Shown here: one piece after another, positions 8,578 through 17,727 of the stretch | How the letters are laid out: each line of letters opens with the position of its first letter | Position numbering within the stretch: the first letter of the stretch is position 1 | DNA from: Lentisalinibacter salinarum | Lineage (GTDB): Bacteria > Pseudomonadota > Gammaproteobacteria > Steroidobacterales > Woeseiaceae | Assembly (NCBI RefSeq): GCF_040706555.1 | Contig: NZ_JAPDRH010000001.1 | Coordinates: forward strand, 310,001 to 374,000 | DNA: 64,000 bases | Direction of reading: 5' to 3' | Position numbers and translations under genes: made by a program | Notes under the pieces: generated by a model | The model's database searches: none | What the model saw: only the letters and a program-made list of their open reading frames with translations | Told to the model about the DNA's origin: nothing

Positions 8578-10746
8578 TCAAGGCAACCGCTGGCGGGCGT
8601 CCTCGACGAGGCGCCCGCCGCTCTCCCAGCGCGAGAGGAACGCGCGGTAGTTCTCGTGGGCGGCGGCCTTGATGTCCAGCGCCTCCTGGGCGCGGCCCTG
8701 CCAGTAAGGCATCGTCGCCATGTAGCGATAAGTCGGTATGTCGTCGAGGAAGACCGCGGAGGCTTCGCCGCGGCGCTGGTCGGCGACGGTGAACTCGTCC
8801 AGCGCCTCCGCGTAGTATTCGCCGGCCAGGTAGGTCTGGCCGAGTTCGAAGTGGATGAGCCAGAGATCGGCGAGATCGATGGCCTCGCGCATGTCGTCGA
8901 CGGCGGCCACGTAGTCCCCGTCCTCGCGGGCGATCATCCCTCTCAGCATCAGGCCGTAGGCCCGGCTCTGGGGCTGTAGCTGGCCCGCCAGGTCGTCCGC
9001 GATCTCGCCCGCCTTCTCCAGGCGCCCGGTCATCACGTAGATGATGCCGGCGGGCACGCGCTCGGCGAGGCCGGAGGCCAGCGCGAGGCCTTCCTCCACT
9101 GCGGCGACGGCCTCGTCGTATCGACCCTCTGCCAGCCAGGCGTGCGCGAGAGCGAGGTATTTCCTGGCCGCCGCGCGCGTGTTCCCGTTGGAGATATCCG
9201 TCTGGATGGCCTCCGTGAGGATCTGGCGGGCGGCGTCGAAGCGGCCGGTGAAGATGTCGATATCCGCCAGTCCCAGCTTCGCCAGGGACGGGCCGTGCTC
9301 GCTCTTCGAGGCTTCCGCCATCTTGCGGTAGGCCTCCCGCGCCACCTCCGGCTCGCCCTGGGCGAGGGCGCCGATGGCCATCGGCAGGTAGGCGGAGCCG
9401 TAGTCCGGGTTCCGTTCCAGGACCTTCTGCGCTTCGGTCCTGGCTTTCTCGAATTCGCCCGAGTACATGGCGTAGAGCGCGTAGTTGGTACGATAGAGTT
9501 CGCTGGCCGGGTAGATCTCGAGGATGTGGCTGCCCTGTTCCGCCGCCTTGTCGAACTCCAGCCCGAGGAAGTAGGACACCGCCAGGTTGTTGTGGCCGGC
9601 CGCGTCGGCAGGATACTTCTCCACCAGGCGCTCGAAGCTCTCGATGGCCTTGTCGATGTTGCCGGTGACCACCGAATAATAGAGGCCCTGCGTTCGCAGC
9701 CGCTCGCGCTCGGTCATCGTGTCCATCAGCGACAGGGCTTTCTTCCACAGTTCTTCCGCCTCTTCCTGCCGGCCCAGCTTGAAGGCGCTGAGGGCCCAGC
9801 CGGAGTAGGCGCGGCCGAAGCGCGGATCCATTTCGGTCGCTGCCTGGAACTTCGCGATGGCCCTGTCGTGTTCACCCTCGTAGGCGAAGTCGATGGCGGT
9901 CGTATACGCCTGTGCCGCCTCGATGGACGCCGCCGTGAATGTCTCGGCCGTGGCCTCCTCTCCGCTCTTGAGGGTGACGTCGCCCAGCGCCTCGCGGATG
10001 TCGCCGGACAGTTCGCCCACGGCGGCGAGCACGGCGTCTTTCGCCTTGGCCTCGTGGCTGCTCTCGGAGGCCACTTCGCCGGTCTGGGGATCGATGGCTT
10101 TCAGGCTCAGCTCGTAACCCGAGCCCGCCCGTGCGATGCGGCCGGCCAGCACCAGGTCGATGCCCTGGCGGACCGCGATCAGGCGTGCCACCTGGGCACT
10201 GATGCCTTTCGTATCCGGCGAGACCTGCCTGGCCACCTTCTCGGCGGCGTTGCGCAGGTACGCCGTGATATTCGGCGCCGACTCGATGCCGATGTTCAGG
10301 GCCTGCTCCAGCAGCCCGTCGAACAGGGGGTCGCCGGTGGCGTTCTCGAAGTCGGCTACCAGCACCGACGTCGGTTCCATCTCGACCGGCTCCACCGTCG
10401 TGGTGCGGGTGATATTAAGGTAGACGGAGAAGATCAGCGCCACCGAGAGGACGCCGATGGCGATGAAGTCGGCCTGGCGTCCGCCGACCAGTGGCTTGGT
10501 AGTGGCATCGACCTCCGACTCGCGTATGACGCCACGCTCGGTGATCTCGAACACCCAGGCCAGGACCAGGGCGACGGGGAAGCCGATGAAGGCGAGGATG
10601 ACCAGCCAGCGCAGCGTCCAGTCGGGGGCGTCGAAAGTGGGCAGCAGCACGCTCGACGCTTCGATCAGAATCCACGCGACGCCGGCGTACAGGCCGGCAA
10701 CGCGGAACACGTTCCGTCGGCGCAGTTCCTGTATTAAGTTGCTCAT
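8578..10746 (-). CDS. Membrane-anchored TPR-repeat protein with FlgO/TolB-like N-domain
   Basis: A 722-residue protein starting MSNLIQELRRRNVFRVAGLY, the standard N-terminus of a family of inner-membrane TPR proteins often found behind CadC-like or kinase domains in gammaproteobacteria. Two hydrophobic helices lie in residues ~15-70 and a third near 95-115 (IAIGVLSVALIFSVYL). A domain beginning PTSVLVADFENATGDPLF, like FlgO/TolB-N regions, spans ~125-250. The remainder is a run of TPR motifs (for example AIDFAYEGEHDRAIAKFQAA and GRAYSGWALSAFKLGRQEEA). There is no DNA-binding or kinase domain at the N-terminus, so it probably acts as a scaffold or sensor; its partner is not evident. It stands alone, convergent with the giant secreted protein gene and divergent from the TonB receptor. 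Confidence 0.75.
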   Translation of the reverse strand: MSNLIQELRRRNVFRVAGLYAGVAWILIEASSVLLPTFDAPDWTLRWLVILAFIGFPVALVLAWVFEITERGVIRESEVDATTKPLVGGRQADFIAIGVLSVALIFSVYLNITRTTTVEPVEMEPTSVLVADFENATGDPLFDGLLEQALNIGIESAPNITAYLRNAAEKVARQVSPDTKGISAQVARLIAVRQGIDLVLAGRIARAGSGYELSLKAIDPQTGEVASESSHEAKAKDAVLAAVGELSGDIREALGDVTLKSGEEATAETFTAASIEAAQAYTTAIDFAYEGEHDRAIAKFQAATEMDPRFGRAYSGWALSAFKLGRQEEAEELWKKALSLMDTMTERERLRTQGLYYSVVTGNIDKAIESFERLVEKYPADAAGHNNLAVSYFLGLEFDKAAEQGSHILEIYPASELYRTNYALYAMYSGEFEKARTEAQKVLERNPDYGSAYLPMAIGALAQGEPEVAREAYRKMAEASKSEHGPSLAKLGLADIDIFTGRFDAARQILTEAIQTDISNGNTRAAARKYLALAHAWLAEGRYDEAVAAVEEGLALASGLAERVPAGIIYVMTGRLEKAGEIADDLAGQLQPQSRAYGLMLRGMIAREDGDYVAAVDDMREAIDLADLWLIHFELGQTYLAGEYYAEALDEFTVADQRRGEASAVFLDDIPTYRYMATMPYWQGRAQEALDIKAAAHENYRAFLSRWESGGRLVEDARQRLP

Positions 10747-10935
10747 CGCTCCGCCCGCCGTGCCGCCCGAGGCGCAGGGAGTCTAGCATAGCGCTCTGAA
10801 GCCCGGTTTCGGCCGGCCGGGCTGCGGATCCTGGGCGCGACCCTGCGTTCCCGGTTATCCTAGCGCGCTTTGTGCCCGGGTCGCATCGTGGTCTGCCCCC
10901 CCGGCGTATTGCACCAAAACAGGGAAAGTCACGGC

Positions 10936-12972
10936 ATGGTTGTTCGGCTACTTGCGGCGCGTCTCGTGTTCGGCCTGATCACCGCTCCTGTCTTGGCGGA
11001 GGAAGCCATCGACGAGATACAGGTGACGGCCACCCGGATACCGACGACGGTGACCGACGTGCCGACCGGCGTCACCCTTATACCGGCAGACGAGATCGCT
11101 GCCCAGACCCTGGTGACCGACGCGCTCGCCCAGACCACCGGGGTCTATCTGCAGCAGACCACGCCTGGCCAGGGCGTGGCGATCATTCGCGGCCTGAAGG
11201 GTTCCGAAGTGCTGCATCTGGTCGACGGCATGCGCCTCAACAACGCGATATTCCGTAACGCGCCCACGCAGTACCTGGCGCTGGTAGCCCCGTCCTGGGT
11301 AGAGCGCATCGAGGTCGTGCGGGGCTCCGAGGCGTCGCTCTACGGCAGCGATGCCATGGGCGGTGTCGTGCAGGTGCTGTCGCGTAAGCCGGTATTCGAG
11401 GGCAGCCAGTATCAGCGCCGCGGCCGCCTGGCGCTGGGTGCCGATACGGCGGAACGCGCCCGCTACATCGCGGCCGACATGGAAGCAGGCACCGAACGTC
11501 TGGGCGTACTGGCGAGCGTCGATTACCGCGACATCGGCGATCGGCGCACCGGCGACGGGGAGAGGATCAGCCCGAGCGGCTTCGAATCGCAGGCGGCCCG
11601 GCTCGCCTTCGCCGGTCGGCCTTCGCCCGACGTGGGCTGGTTCGTCGACCTGCAGTACCTGCGCCAGCCGGAGACGCCGCGCGTGGACGAACTCGTGCCC
11701 GGCTTCGGGCAGACGGAGCCTTCCTCGGCCGAATTCTATTTCGAGCCCAACGAACGCCGCTTCGTGCACGTCCAGGGGGAGCGCCGCAACGGTCCGTTCG
11801 CGACGGACTGGACCCTGGACGTCGGCTGGCAGCGGGTGGTGGACGACCGCAGGAACCGGGAGGCCGGATCCGACGTGCGCCGCTTCGAGGACAACCGCAG
11901 CGACCTTGTCGGGGTTACCCTCAACGGCGCGCGCGAGGCGGGCGAGACCAGCTGGACGTACGGGGCCGAGTGGTACTACGACACGGTCGACAGCACGCGG
12001 GTGGCGCTGGATCTCGCTGGCGGCGAAACGGAGACGGTGGCTGCCCGCTTCCCCGACGGCTCGACGATGGAGCAGCGCGCGGCGTACGTCCATGCCCTGC
12101 GCGATATCGGCGAGCGGCATCGTATTTCCGCCGGCCTGCGCTTCAGCTCGGCCCGCATAGAACTGGCGGAGACTGCGACCTCGCCGGCGGCGACGCTGAC
12201 GCCCGACGACATCAGCGGCGACATCGGCTGGGTCTATCGGCTGACGGATCGCTGGAATCTGGTGGCGAACGCGGGCCGGGGCTTCCGCGCGCCGAATATC
12301 TTCGACCTCGGCACGCTCGGGCCGCGCCCGGGTAATCGGTTCAACGTCGCGAATACCTCCCTCGGGCCGGAGCAGGTCTATCAGTACGACGCCGGCTTCA
12401 AGGGGGCCGGCGAAGGCTGGCAGTTCGAGTTCATGGTCTACCGGCTCGATTATCGGGACCGCATAACCTCCGTCCTGACCGGGGAGACCACGGCAGACGG
12501 GCGGGATATCGTCCAGAGCCGGAACCTCGCCGAGGCCGAGATCTGGGGAATCGAGTCCGGCCTGCGCTTCAGCTGGGGCCAACGGTGGGGGCTGGATGCC
12601 GTCGTGAACTACACCTATGGCGAGGAACGGGAGCCGGGCAGCGAGGCGGAGCCGGCGGACCGGATCCCGCCGCTGAACGGCCGGGTGGGGCTCAGCTACG
12701 AGCCGGACGATCGGCTGGCGCTGGAGTCTTACGTGGAGTTCGCTGCCGAACAGGACCGCCTCGCCTCCAGAGACATCCGCGACATTCGTATCGACCCGGA
12801 GGGCACGCCCGGCTGGGTCACGCTCAACTTCGATGCCACCTACCGTGCCGATGAGAACTGGCGGCTCCGGCTGGCCGCCGAGAACGTGTTCGACAAGGCC
12901 TACCGGACCCACGGTTCCGGCGTCGATGCGGCGGGCCGCAACCTGTCGCTGGACGTGTACTACGACTGGTAG
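10936..12972 (+). CDS. TonB-dependent outer-membrane receptor
   Basis: A 678-residue receptor. A short signal peptide ends around VLAEEA and is followed at once by IDEIQVTATR, the TonB box region. The plug has VERIEVVRGSEASLYGSDAM, the conserved plug motif, and the region GLKGSEVLHLVDGMRLNNA recalls heme or hemoglobin-type receptors. The barrel includes GRGFRAPNIFDLG and ends in the aromatic C-terminus YYDW expected for BAM recognition. The ATG at 10936 is preferred over an upstream in-frame ATG at 10870 because the signal peptide begins there and AGGGA precedes it. No cobalamin riboswitch or Fur-like box was recognised upstream. Ligand unknown. Its 3' end is only 4 bases from that of the convergent cyclase gene. 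Confidence 0.88.
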   Translation: MVVRLLAARLVFGLITAPVLAEEAIDEIQVTATRIPTTVTDVPTGVTLIPADEIAAQTLVTDALAQTTGVYLQQTTPGQGVAIIRGLKGSEVLHLVDGMRLNNAIFRNAPTQYLALVAPSWVERIEVVRGSEASLYGSDAMGGVVQVLSRKPVFEGSQYQRRGRLALGADTAERARYIAADMEAGTERLGVLASVDYRDIGDRRTGDGERISPSGFESQAARLAFAGRPSPDVGWFVDLQYLRQPETPRVDELVPGFGQTEPSSAEFYFEPNERRFVHVQGERRNGPFATDWTLDVGWQRVVDDRRNREAGSDVRRFEDNRSDLVGVTLNGAREAGETSWTYGAEWYYDTVDSTRVALDLAGGETETVAARFPDGSTMEQRAAYVHALRDIGERHRISAGLRFSSARIELAETATSPAATLTPDDISGDIGWVYRLTDRWNLVANAGRGFRAPNIFDLGTLGPRPGNRFNVANTSLGPEQVYQYDAGFKGAGEGWQFEFMVYRLDYRDRITSVLTGETTADGRDIVQSRNLAEAEIWGIESGLRFSWGQRWGLDAVVNYTYGEEREPGSEAEPADRIPPLNGRVGLSYEPDDRLALESYVEFAAEQDRLASRDIRDIRIDPEGTPGWVTLNFDATYRADENWRLRLAAENVFDKAYRTHGSGVDAAGRNLSLDVYYDW

Positions 12973-12976
12973 CCGC

Positions 12977-13621
12977 TTACCTGCCCGCGGGCACCGCCCG
13001 GTAGAAGGGGAACAGCTGGTCGTCCTGGTCCTGCTCCTCGAAGCGAACGTCGTCCCGGTGAGTGAGCGCAGCCCGGGCGCGTTCGGTCAGCAGCGTCTCG
13101 CCGGCCCGGGCGATGTCTTCGCCCAGCTTCGAGGCCTTGTTCATCTCGTCGCCCTGGGCCAGGTTCGGGCCGATGGCGAAGACGGTGCCGAAGCCGATGC
13201 CTGCGCAGCAGCGGGTGGGGTGCCGGGAGGCCAGCGGCGAGGCGTTGAAGAGCTCGACGCGCCGATGTATCTCCAGGGCCGCGTCCAGGGCGGCGTCCGT
13301 CGACTCGAACAGCGCGACGATGTCGTCGGCGAAGCAGCGCACCAGCCCCGCGCCGTGTTCCTCCAGCACCGGCAGGCAGACCTTCTGGGCATCGAAGATG
13401 CGCAGAAGGCTCTCGAGCTCACCCTCGCGTATTGCGCTGGCCGTGAAGCCGGTCATATCCATGTTCAGTATGGCCCGCTCCCAGTGATATTTTTCGTCGA
13501 ACTCCGCCGGGCTCATCTCGCCCCGCTGCAGGCGCAGGAAGTCCCGGTAGACCTCCTCGCTCCAGCCCTGGTACTCGGCGAGCCGGGCGGCGTCTTCCAG
13601 CAGGTCGTGGGGAAAACTCAT
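12977..13621 (-). CDS. Class III nucleotidyl (adenylate/guanylate) cyclase domain protein
   Basis: A 214-residue soluble protein with a single class III cyclase homology domain. The metal-binding aspartates are visible: Asp55 in MDMTGFTASA and Asp99/Asp100 in CFADDIVALFES. The later motif GDEMNKASKLGEDIA keeps the Asn (Asn161), but the transition-state Arg four residues on is a Lys (Lys165). So either activity is altered or this subfamily uses Lys. No membrane or sensor domain is present; the ~50 N-terminal residues are a short helical extension. Its ATG overlaps the TGA of the GAF-fused ABC ATPase, so it is the last gene of the DevBCA-like operon and probably works with that exporter. Confidence 0.8.
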   Translation of the reverse strand: MSFPHDLLEDAARLAEYQGWSEEVYRDFLRLQRGEMSPAEFDEKYHWERAILNMDMTGFTASAIREGELESLLRIFDAQKVCLPVLEEHGAGLVRCFADDIVALFESTDAALDAALEIHRRVELFNASPLASRHPTRCCAGIGFGTVFAIGPNLAQGDEMNKASKLGEDIARAGETLLTERARAALTHRDDVRFEEQDQDDQLFPFYRAVPAGR

Positions 13622-14955
13622 GCAGTACCTCCGCGGGCAGGATGTTCCCGGTCGAGCCGGTGCAATGTTTCCAGGATCACGCCGAGGGACCCGGCCAGCG
13701 CGGAGAAGCGCTCCTCGTCCGTGGCGTCGAAAGCCCGGCCGTCGCGACGGTTCAACAACTGGGTGACGGCGAATACCTCGCCGTCGTGGTCGCGCAGCGG
13801 CACGCACAGGACGGCACGGGTGCGGAAGCCGGTGCGCCGGTCCACCTCCGGGTTGAAGCGTGCGTCGGCGTAGGCGTCGTCGATGCGGATGGTCTCGCCC
13901 GTGGCCGCCGCGGCGCCGGCGATGCCGGTGCCCGGCGGTATGCGGACTTCGCCCATCTCCGGCAGGTCCTGGGAGACGCGCACGACGAGTTCGCCGGTAT
14001 CGCGGTCCACCAGCATGAGCGAGGCCCGTTCGGCATCCAGCAGCCGGGCCACCCGGGCGGTGAAGGCACGCAGCGCCCGCTCGAGCATGCTCTGGAAGGC
14101 GGCGTCGTTGGCCAGCCGGGTGGCCTGCAGGAAGTGCTGGGACTCCTGGGTGAGCTCCGCGAGCGAGGCGCGGAAGCGGGTCTCGTCCATCTCCTCCACC
14201 GCGCTCTCCAGCGGCTGTTTCTGCCGATTCTCCGCGAGCATCTGCATCATGTGCTCGGTGTTGGCGATCACCGCGTCCGTGAAGGTCTGCAGGCGACCGT
14301 CCTCCAGATGCATGATCCGGTCGGCTACGTCCAGGATGCGATTATCGTGGGTCACCATCAAGATGGTGGTGCCGTGCTCCTTCGCCAGGGTCTGCATGCG
14401 CTCGACCACTTCGCGGCCGGACTGCTTGTCCAGAGAGGCGGTGGGCTCGTCGGCCAGCAGCAGCCGCGGTTCCGCGCCGAGCGCCCGGGCGATGGCCACC
14501 CGCTGGCGCTGGCCGCCGGAGAGTTGCTCGGGCTTCTTGTCCCGGTGCTCGGCCATGCCGACGGACTCGAGCATCCCGGCGGCCCGGCGGCGCAGCGCGG
14601 CACCCCGCATCCGTCGCGCCATGCGCAGCCCCAGCTCGACGTTCTGCTGGGCCGTGAGTGCGCCGAGGAGGTTGTGTTGCTGGAAGATGAAGCCGATCTG
14701 CCGCCGCACGCCTTCCAGCCGGCGCGCCTTCGCGTCGCGGAGTTCCTCGCCGAGTACCCGCACGCTGCCGCTCTGCGCGGAACGCAGTGCTCCCACGATG
14801 GTGAGCAGGGTGGTCTTGCCGGAACCGGACGGGCCGGTGACGATGACGATCTCGCCGGCCGGTATCTCGGTGGTGATGCCGAACAGGATCTGTTTCCTGA
14901 GCGCACCCTTGCCGTAGCTGTGATCCAGTCCGGCCACCGTGATCGGCGCGTCCAT
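13618..14955 (-). CDS. DevA-type ABC exporter ATPase with C-terminal GAF domain
   Basis: 445 residues. The N-terminal ~230 form an ABC ATPase: Walker A GPSGSGKTT (41-49), Q-loop at FQQHNLL (91-97), signature LSGGQRQRV (145-153), Walker B LLLADEPTASLD (about 163-174) and switch His in MVTHDNR. It matches the DevA/MacB-like class that powers FtsX-type permeases. A linker from ~235 leads to a GAF domain at about 280-440 (SLMLVDRDTGELVV, GTGIAGAAAATGETIRIDDA, AVLCVPLRDHDGEVFAVTQL). GAF domains commonly bind cyclic nucleotides or other small ligands; the next gene is a nucleotidyl cyclase, hence a feedback link is inferred. Its start overlaps the DevC stop as ATGA. Confidence 0.85.
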   Translation of the reverse strand: MDAPITVAGLDHSYGKGALRKQILFGITTEIPAGEIVIVTGPSGSGKTTLLTIVGALRSAQSGSVRVLGEELRDAKARRLEGVRRQIGFIFQQHNLLGALTAQQNVELGLRMARRMRGAALRRRAAGMLESVGMAEHRDKKPEQLSGGQRQRVAIARALGAEPRLLLADEPTASLDKQSGREVVERMQTLAKEHGTTILMVTHDNRILDVADRIMHLEDGRLQTFTDAVIANTEHMMQMLAENRQKQPLESAVEEMDETRFRASLAELTQESQHFLQATRLANDAAFQSMLERALRAFTARVARLLDAERASLMLVDRDTGELVVRVSQDLPEMGEVRIPPGTGIAGAAAATGETIRIDDAYADARFNPEVDRRTGFRTRAVLCVPLRDHDGEVFAVTQLLNRRDGRAFDATDEERFSALAGSLGVILETLHRLDREHPARGGTA

Positions 14956-16106
14956 CAGAACACCTCCGCCGGATCGAGCCGGCGTACCTTGCGCACCGCC
15001 AGCAGCGCGGAGATGGAACACATGGCCAGTGTCATCAGGAACACGTTCAGGGTGCGTTCCCAGGTGATGTAGATCGGCAGATTGGTGGCGCCGGCGGCAG
15101 TGCCGTAGAGCCAGTGGACGATGGCGAGTCCCGGCAGGAATCCGAGCACGGCCAGTATCACCGACTGCTGCAGCACGATGCCGGAGACGAAGCGGTTGGA
15201 GTAGCCGATCGCCCGCAGCGTCGCGTACTCGTTCAGGTGCTCGGAGACGTCGGCGAAGAGGATCTGGTATACGATGATGGCGCCCACGACGAAGCCCATG
15301 ATGGCGCCGAAGGCGAATATGTAGCCGATCGGTGTGGCGGAGCCCCAGTAGGCGGTCTCCCTGTCGATGAAATCCTGCTTGGTCATGACCAGCACGTCCC
15401 CCGGCAGGTAGGCGCGCAGGCGGTCGCGTGCCGCGTCCGGGTCGGCGCCGTCGACCAGGCGGATCAGTCCGAGCTGGATGTCGTTCCTCGGCCGTTCCGG
15501 GAACAGGCGCAGCCAGTTGTCGTCGCTCATGATGATGGTGCCGTCGATGCCGAAACTGGTGCCCATCTCGAAGACGCCTGCGACGTCGACCCGGCGGTCG
15601 TTCACTTCCGTCGTGAGCATGCCCCGCTCGGCCAGCGCTGCGGCCACCGGGCCGAATTCAGGCCGCGCCAGCGCGTCGAAGATGACCGTATCCTGGCGGG
15701 ACAGCAGGGGCAGGTTCTCGCTGAAGCCCGGCGTCCTGAGCACGTCTTTCTCCGGGTCGATGCCGACGGCATTGATACTGCGCCGGTCGGCACCCCACGG
15801 GCTCTTCCAGACCGCCGGGAAAATGTAGACCGGGGTGACGTCGGCCACGGCCTCCAGCGCCAGCGCCTGATAGAGGCGGCGGATCGAGAACGGCTGAGGG
15901 CGCACGATGAAGACGCTGTCCGGGCTGAACAGGGCCACGTCGTAGTCGAAGCGTTCCTGGAAGCGCACGGCGCTCTCGAACAACGCCGAGCGGAAGCCCA
16001 GCTGCATCATGATCAGCAGCACGGCGAAACTGATGCCGGCGACGGCCACCAGCAGCCGCACGGGGCGGTGGCGCAACTGTAGCCAGCCGATCGGTGCCCT
16101 GCTCAT
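14955..16106 (-). CDS. DevC-like ABC exporter permease (FtsX fold)
   Basis: A 383-residue membrane protein with one N-terminal helix (LLVAVAGISFAVLLIMMQLG), a large periplasmic domain of about 200 residues, and three C-terminal helices ending in LLAVRKVRRLDPAEVF, the typical FtsX/DevC C-terminus. Motifs NEYATLRAIGYSNRF and MQLGFRSALFESA are characteristic of the cyanobacterial DevC family, which exports glycolipids or other hydrophobic products with DevB and DevA. It sits between the genes for those two partners and shares an ATGA overlap with the ATPase gene. The exported substrate is not predictable from the sequence. Confidence 0.88.
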   Translation of the reverse strand: MSRAPIGWLQLRHRPVRLLVAVAGISFAVLLIMMQLGFRSALFESAVRFQERFDYDVALFSPDSVFIVRPQPFSIRRLYQALALEAVADVTPVYIFPAVWKSPWGADRRSINAVGIDPEKDVLRTPGFSENLPLLSRQDTVIFDALARPEFGPVAAALAERGMLTTEVNDRRVDVAGVFEMGTSFGIDGTIIMSDDNWLRLFPERPRNDIQLGLIRLVDGADPDAARDRLRAYLPGDVLVMTKQDFIDRETAYWGSATPIGYIFAFGAIMGFVVGAIIVYQILFADVSEHLNEYATLRAIGYSNRFVSGIVLQQSVILAVLGFLPGLAIVHWLYGTAAGATNLPIYITWERTLNVFLMTLAMCSISALLAVRKVRRLDPAEVF

Positions 16107-16121
16107 CCCTGCCGCCGCCCG

Positions 16122-17114
16122 TCAGGGCTGGAAGATCACTTCGACCTGGAGGTGGGTCAGGCCGGCAGCCGGAGCGGAGTCCTCCAGAGCCACCTCGACT
16201 TCGACGATGCGGGCATCCTTGCGGGCAGCCGGGTCCGTATGCGTTTCGTCCTGTTTCTGCACCTTGGGCCGGATACGTTCGATCCGGCCACTGAGCGGAC
16301 GGGGCAGGGCGGCGCTGGTCACGGTGGCCTCCTGGCCGGGGCGCAGGCGTGCGACATCGGTCTCGTAGACCTCGGCGATGGCGTACATCCGGTCGACCTG
16401 GCCGAGCTCCAGGATGCCCTCCATGCCCACTACCATGCCGACCAGTTCACCCGGGCGCGCATTGATGGCGAGTACGCGGCCGTCCGTCGGCGCATGGATA
16501 TGGGAGCGGCGCAGTTCGATGCGGTGACGTGCAAGCCGCGCCTCGGTCACGGCGACGGCCGATTCCGCTACCGTCGCATGGCTGCGGGCCGCGGTGCAGT
16601 CGGCGGAGTAGGCCTCGGCGTCGCCGCGGGCGCGGTCCGTCTCTTCCTCGGAGGCCAGGTTCTGGTCGCGCAGCCGGGTCAGACGCGCCGCTTCGCGCCC
16701 GGCGACGCCCGCGCGCACGCAGGTGGCATCGGCGACGCTGGCGGCGGCTTGCGCCTCCTGCCGCGCCAGCGCGAGTTCGGCTTCCGTCTGTGCGATCTCT
16801 GCCTCGTGCAGGGCGGCCGTATCGGATACCGCAAGCAACTGGCCCCGCTCGACGTCGTCGCCGACCTCGACCAGCAGCTCGGCGAGTATGGTGCCGGATA
16901 TCGCTTCCGGCTCGGAGGGGGCGGACACCGTAATAATGCCGTGTTTCGGCTCCAGGCGGCCGAGCGCGGAGACCGCTGCCGGCGGAGCCGGTTCCGCCCG
17001 CGCCTCGTCATCCTCGATGGATGCCGCCGGCTCGACGCAACCGGCCAGCAGCATCACGATCGCCAGCGTACCGGCAAGCGCGGGCCGACGCGAACTCCGA
17101 CGGGCTTCGAACAT
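16122..17114 (-). CDS. DevB-like periplasmic adaptor (HlyD/membrane-fusion family) lipoprotein
   Basis: A 330-residue membrane-fusion protein. The signal peptide has the lipobox LLAGC. The sequence shows a split lipoyl domain (LGRLEPKHGIITVSAPSE and HIHAPTDGRVLAINARPGE) around an alpha-helical hairpin rich in Ala, Glu and Arg (about residues 110-200). A beta-barrel domain follows, including LGQVDRMYAIAEVYETDVARL. This is the usual DevB/HlyD layout and length. The ATG at 17114 follows a GGGGGAG Shine-Dalgarno at the right distance; the longer in-frame ORF upstream lacks a signal. It is the first gene of the operon devB-devC-devA(GAF)-cyclase. An outer-membrane TolC-like channel would have to be supplied from elsewhere. 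Confidence 0.87.
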   Translation of the reverse strand: MFEARRSSRRPALAGTLAIVMLLAGCVEPAASIEDDEARAEPAPPAAVSALGRLEPKHGIITVSAPSEPEAISGTILAELLVEVGDDVERGQLLAVSDTAALHEAEIAQTEAELALARQEAQAAASVADATCVRAGVAGREAARLTRLRDQNLASEEETDRARGDAEAYSADCTAARSHATVAESAVAVTEARLARHRIELRRSHIHAPTDGRVLAINARPGELVGMVVGMEGILELGQVDRMYAIAEVYETDVARLRPGQEATVTSAALPRPLSGRIERIRPKVQKQDETHTDPAARKDARIVEVEVALEDSAPAAGLTHLQVEVIFQP

Positions 17115-17336
17115 GCTGGACTCCCCCTCTTCCCGGCCGGCCCCTGGAGGAGGCCGGCGGGTTGTTGTTCTTGTATATGGGACGAATGCCCCCGGTTCGA
17201 AATATAGCACGGGCGCCGCTGGTGCATGCCGCCCGCCTCGCCGGGCGCTATACTGCCGGGCGGGGGACCGGCCGATCCGTTTTGCGGCCGTGTTTCATTA
17301 CCGGGACATCATCCGGCACAGCATCCGGGAGAGCAC

Positions 17337-17723
17337 ATGTTCACCGCCGATCAACTCGTCGCGCACGCGGTCGGCGACTATCTCCTGCAGAGCGACTGGA
17401 TGGTGCGGGAGAAGACCCGGCGGTCACTCGCGGCGCTGGTGCATTGCCTGTTCTACGTGCTGCCATTCCTGTTCATCACGCAGAATCCCTGGACGCTGGC
17501 GCTGATCGCGGGCAGCCACTTCGTGCTGGACCGCTGGCATGTGGCACGCTACGTCGCCTGGCTGAAGAACCGGCCCTGGCCCGGTGCCCGACCCTGGACG
17601 GAGTGCTCGCAGACCGGTTTCCCCCCGGATACGCCGCCCTGGATGGCCGGCTGGCTGTTGATCATCATCGACAATATCCTGCATGTCCTGATCAACGGTC
17701 TGGCCATCCATTACATCGGCTGA
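17337..17723 (+). CDS. Small membrane protein, DUF3307-like
   Basis: A 128-residue protein beginning MFTADQLVAHAVGDYLLQSD, which matches the N-terminus of DUF3307 proteins (HxxxDxxxQ-type pattern). SHFVLDRWHVARYVAWLKNRP repeats the HxxxD arrangement. It has about three hydrophobic segments, including VHCLFYVLPFLFI and WMAGWLLIIIDNILHVLING. The function of the family is unknown. The gene is monocistronic and divergent from the DevB operon. It converges with the DUF2207 gene with only 4 bases between stops. Confidence 0.65.
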   Translation: MFTADQLVAHAVGDYLLQSDWMVREKTRRSLAALVHCLFYVLPFLFITQNPWTLALIAGSHFVLDRWHVARYVAWLKNRPWPGARPWTECSQTGFPPDTPPWMAGWLLIIIDNILHVLINGLAIHYIG

Positions 17724-17727
17724 GGGG

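Noticed and set aside
10747..10935. Cobalamin riboswitch upstream of the TonB receptor
   Set aside because: No B12 box or recognisable conserved core was found, and the receptor's plug does not point to BtuB specifically.
12977..13000. TGCCCGCGGGCA palindrome as a terminator between convergent TonB and cyclase genes
   Set aside because: It lies within the coding end of the cyclase, is short and lacks a T-tract.
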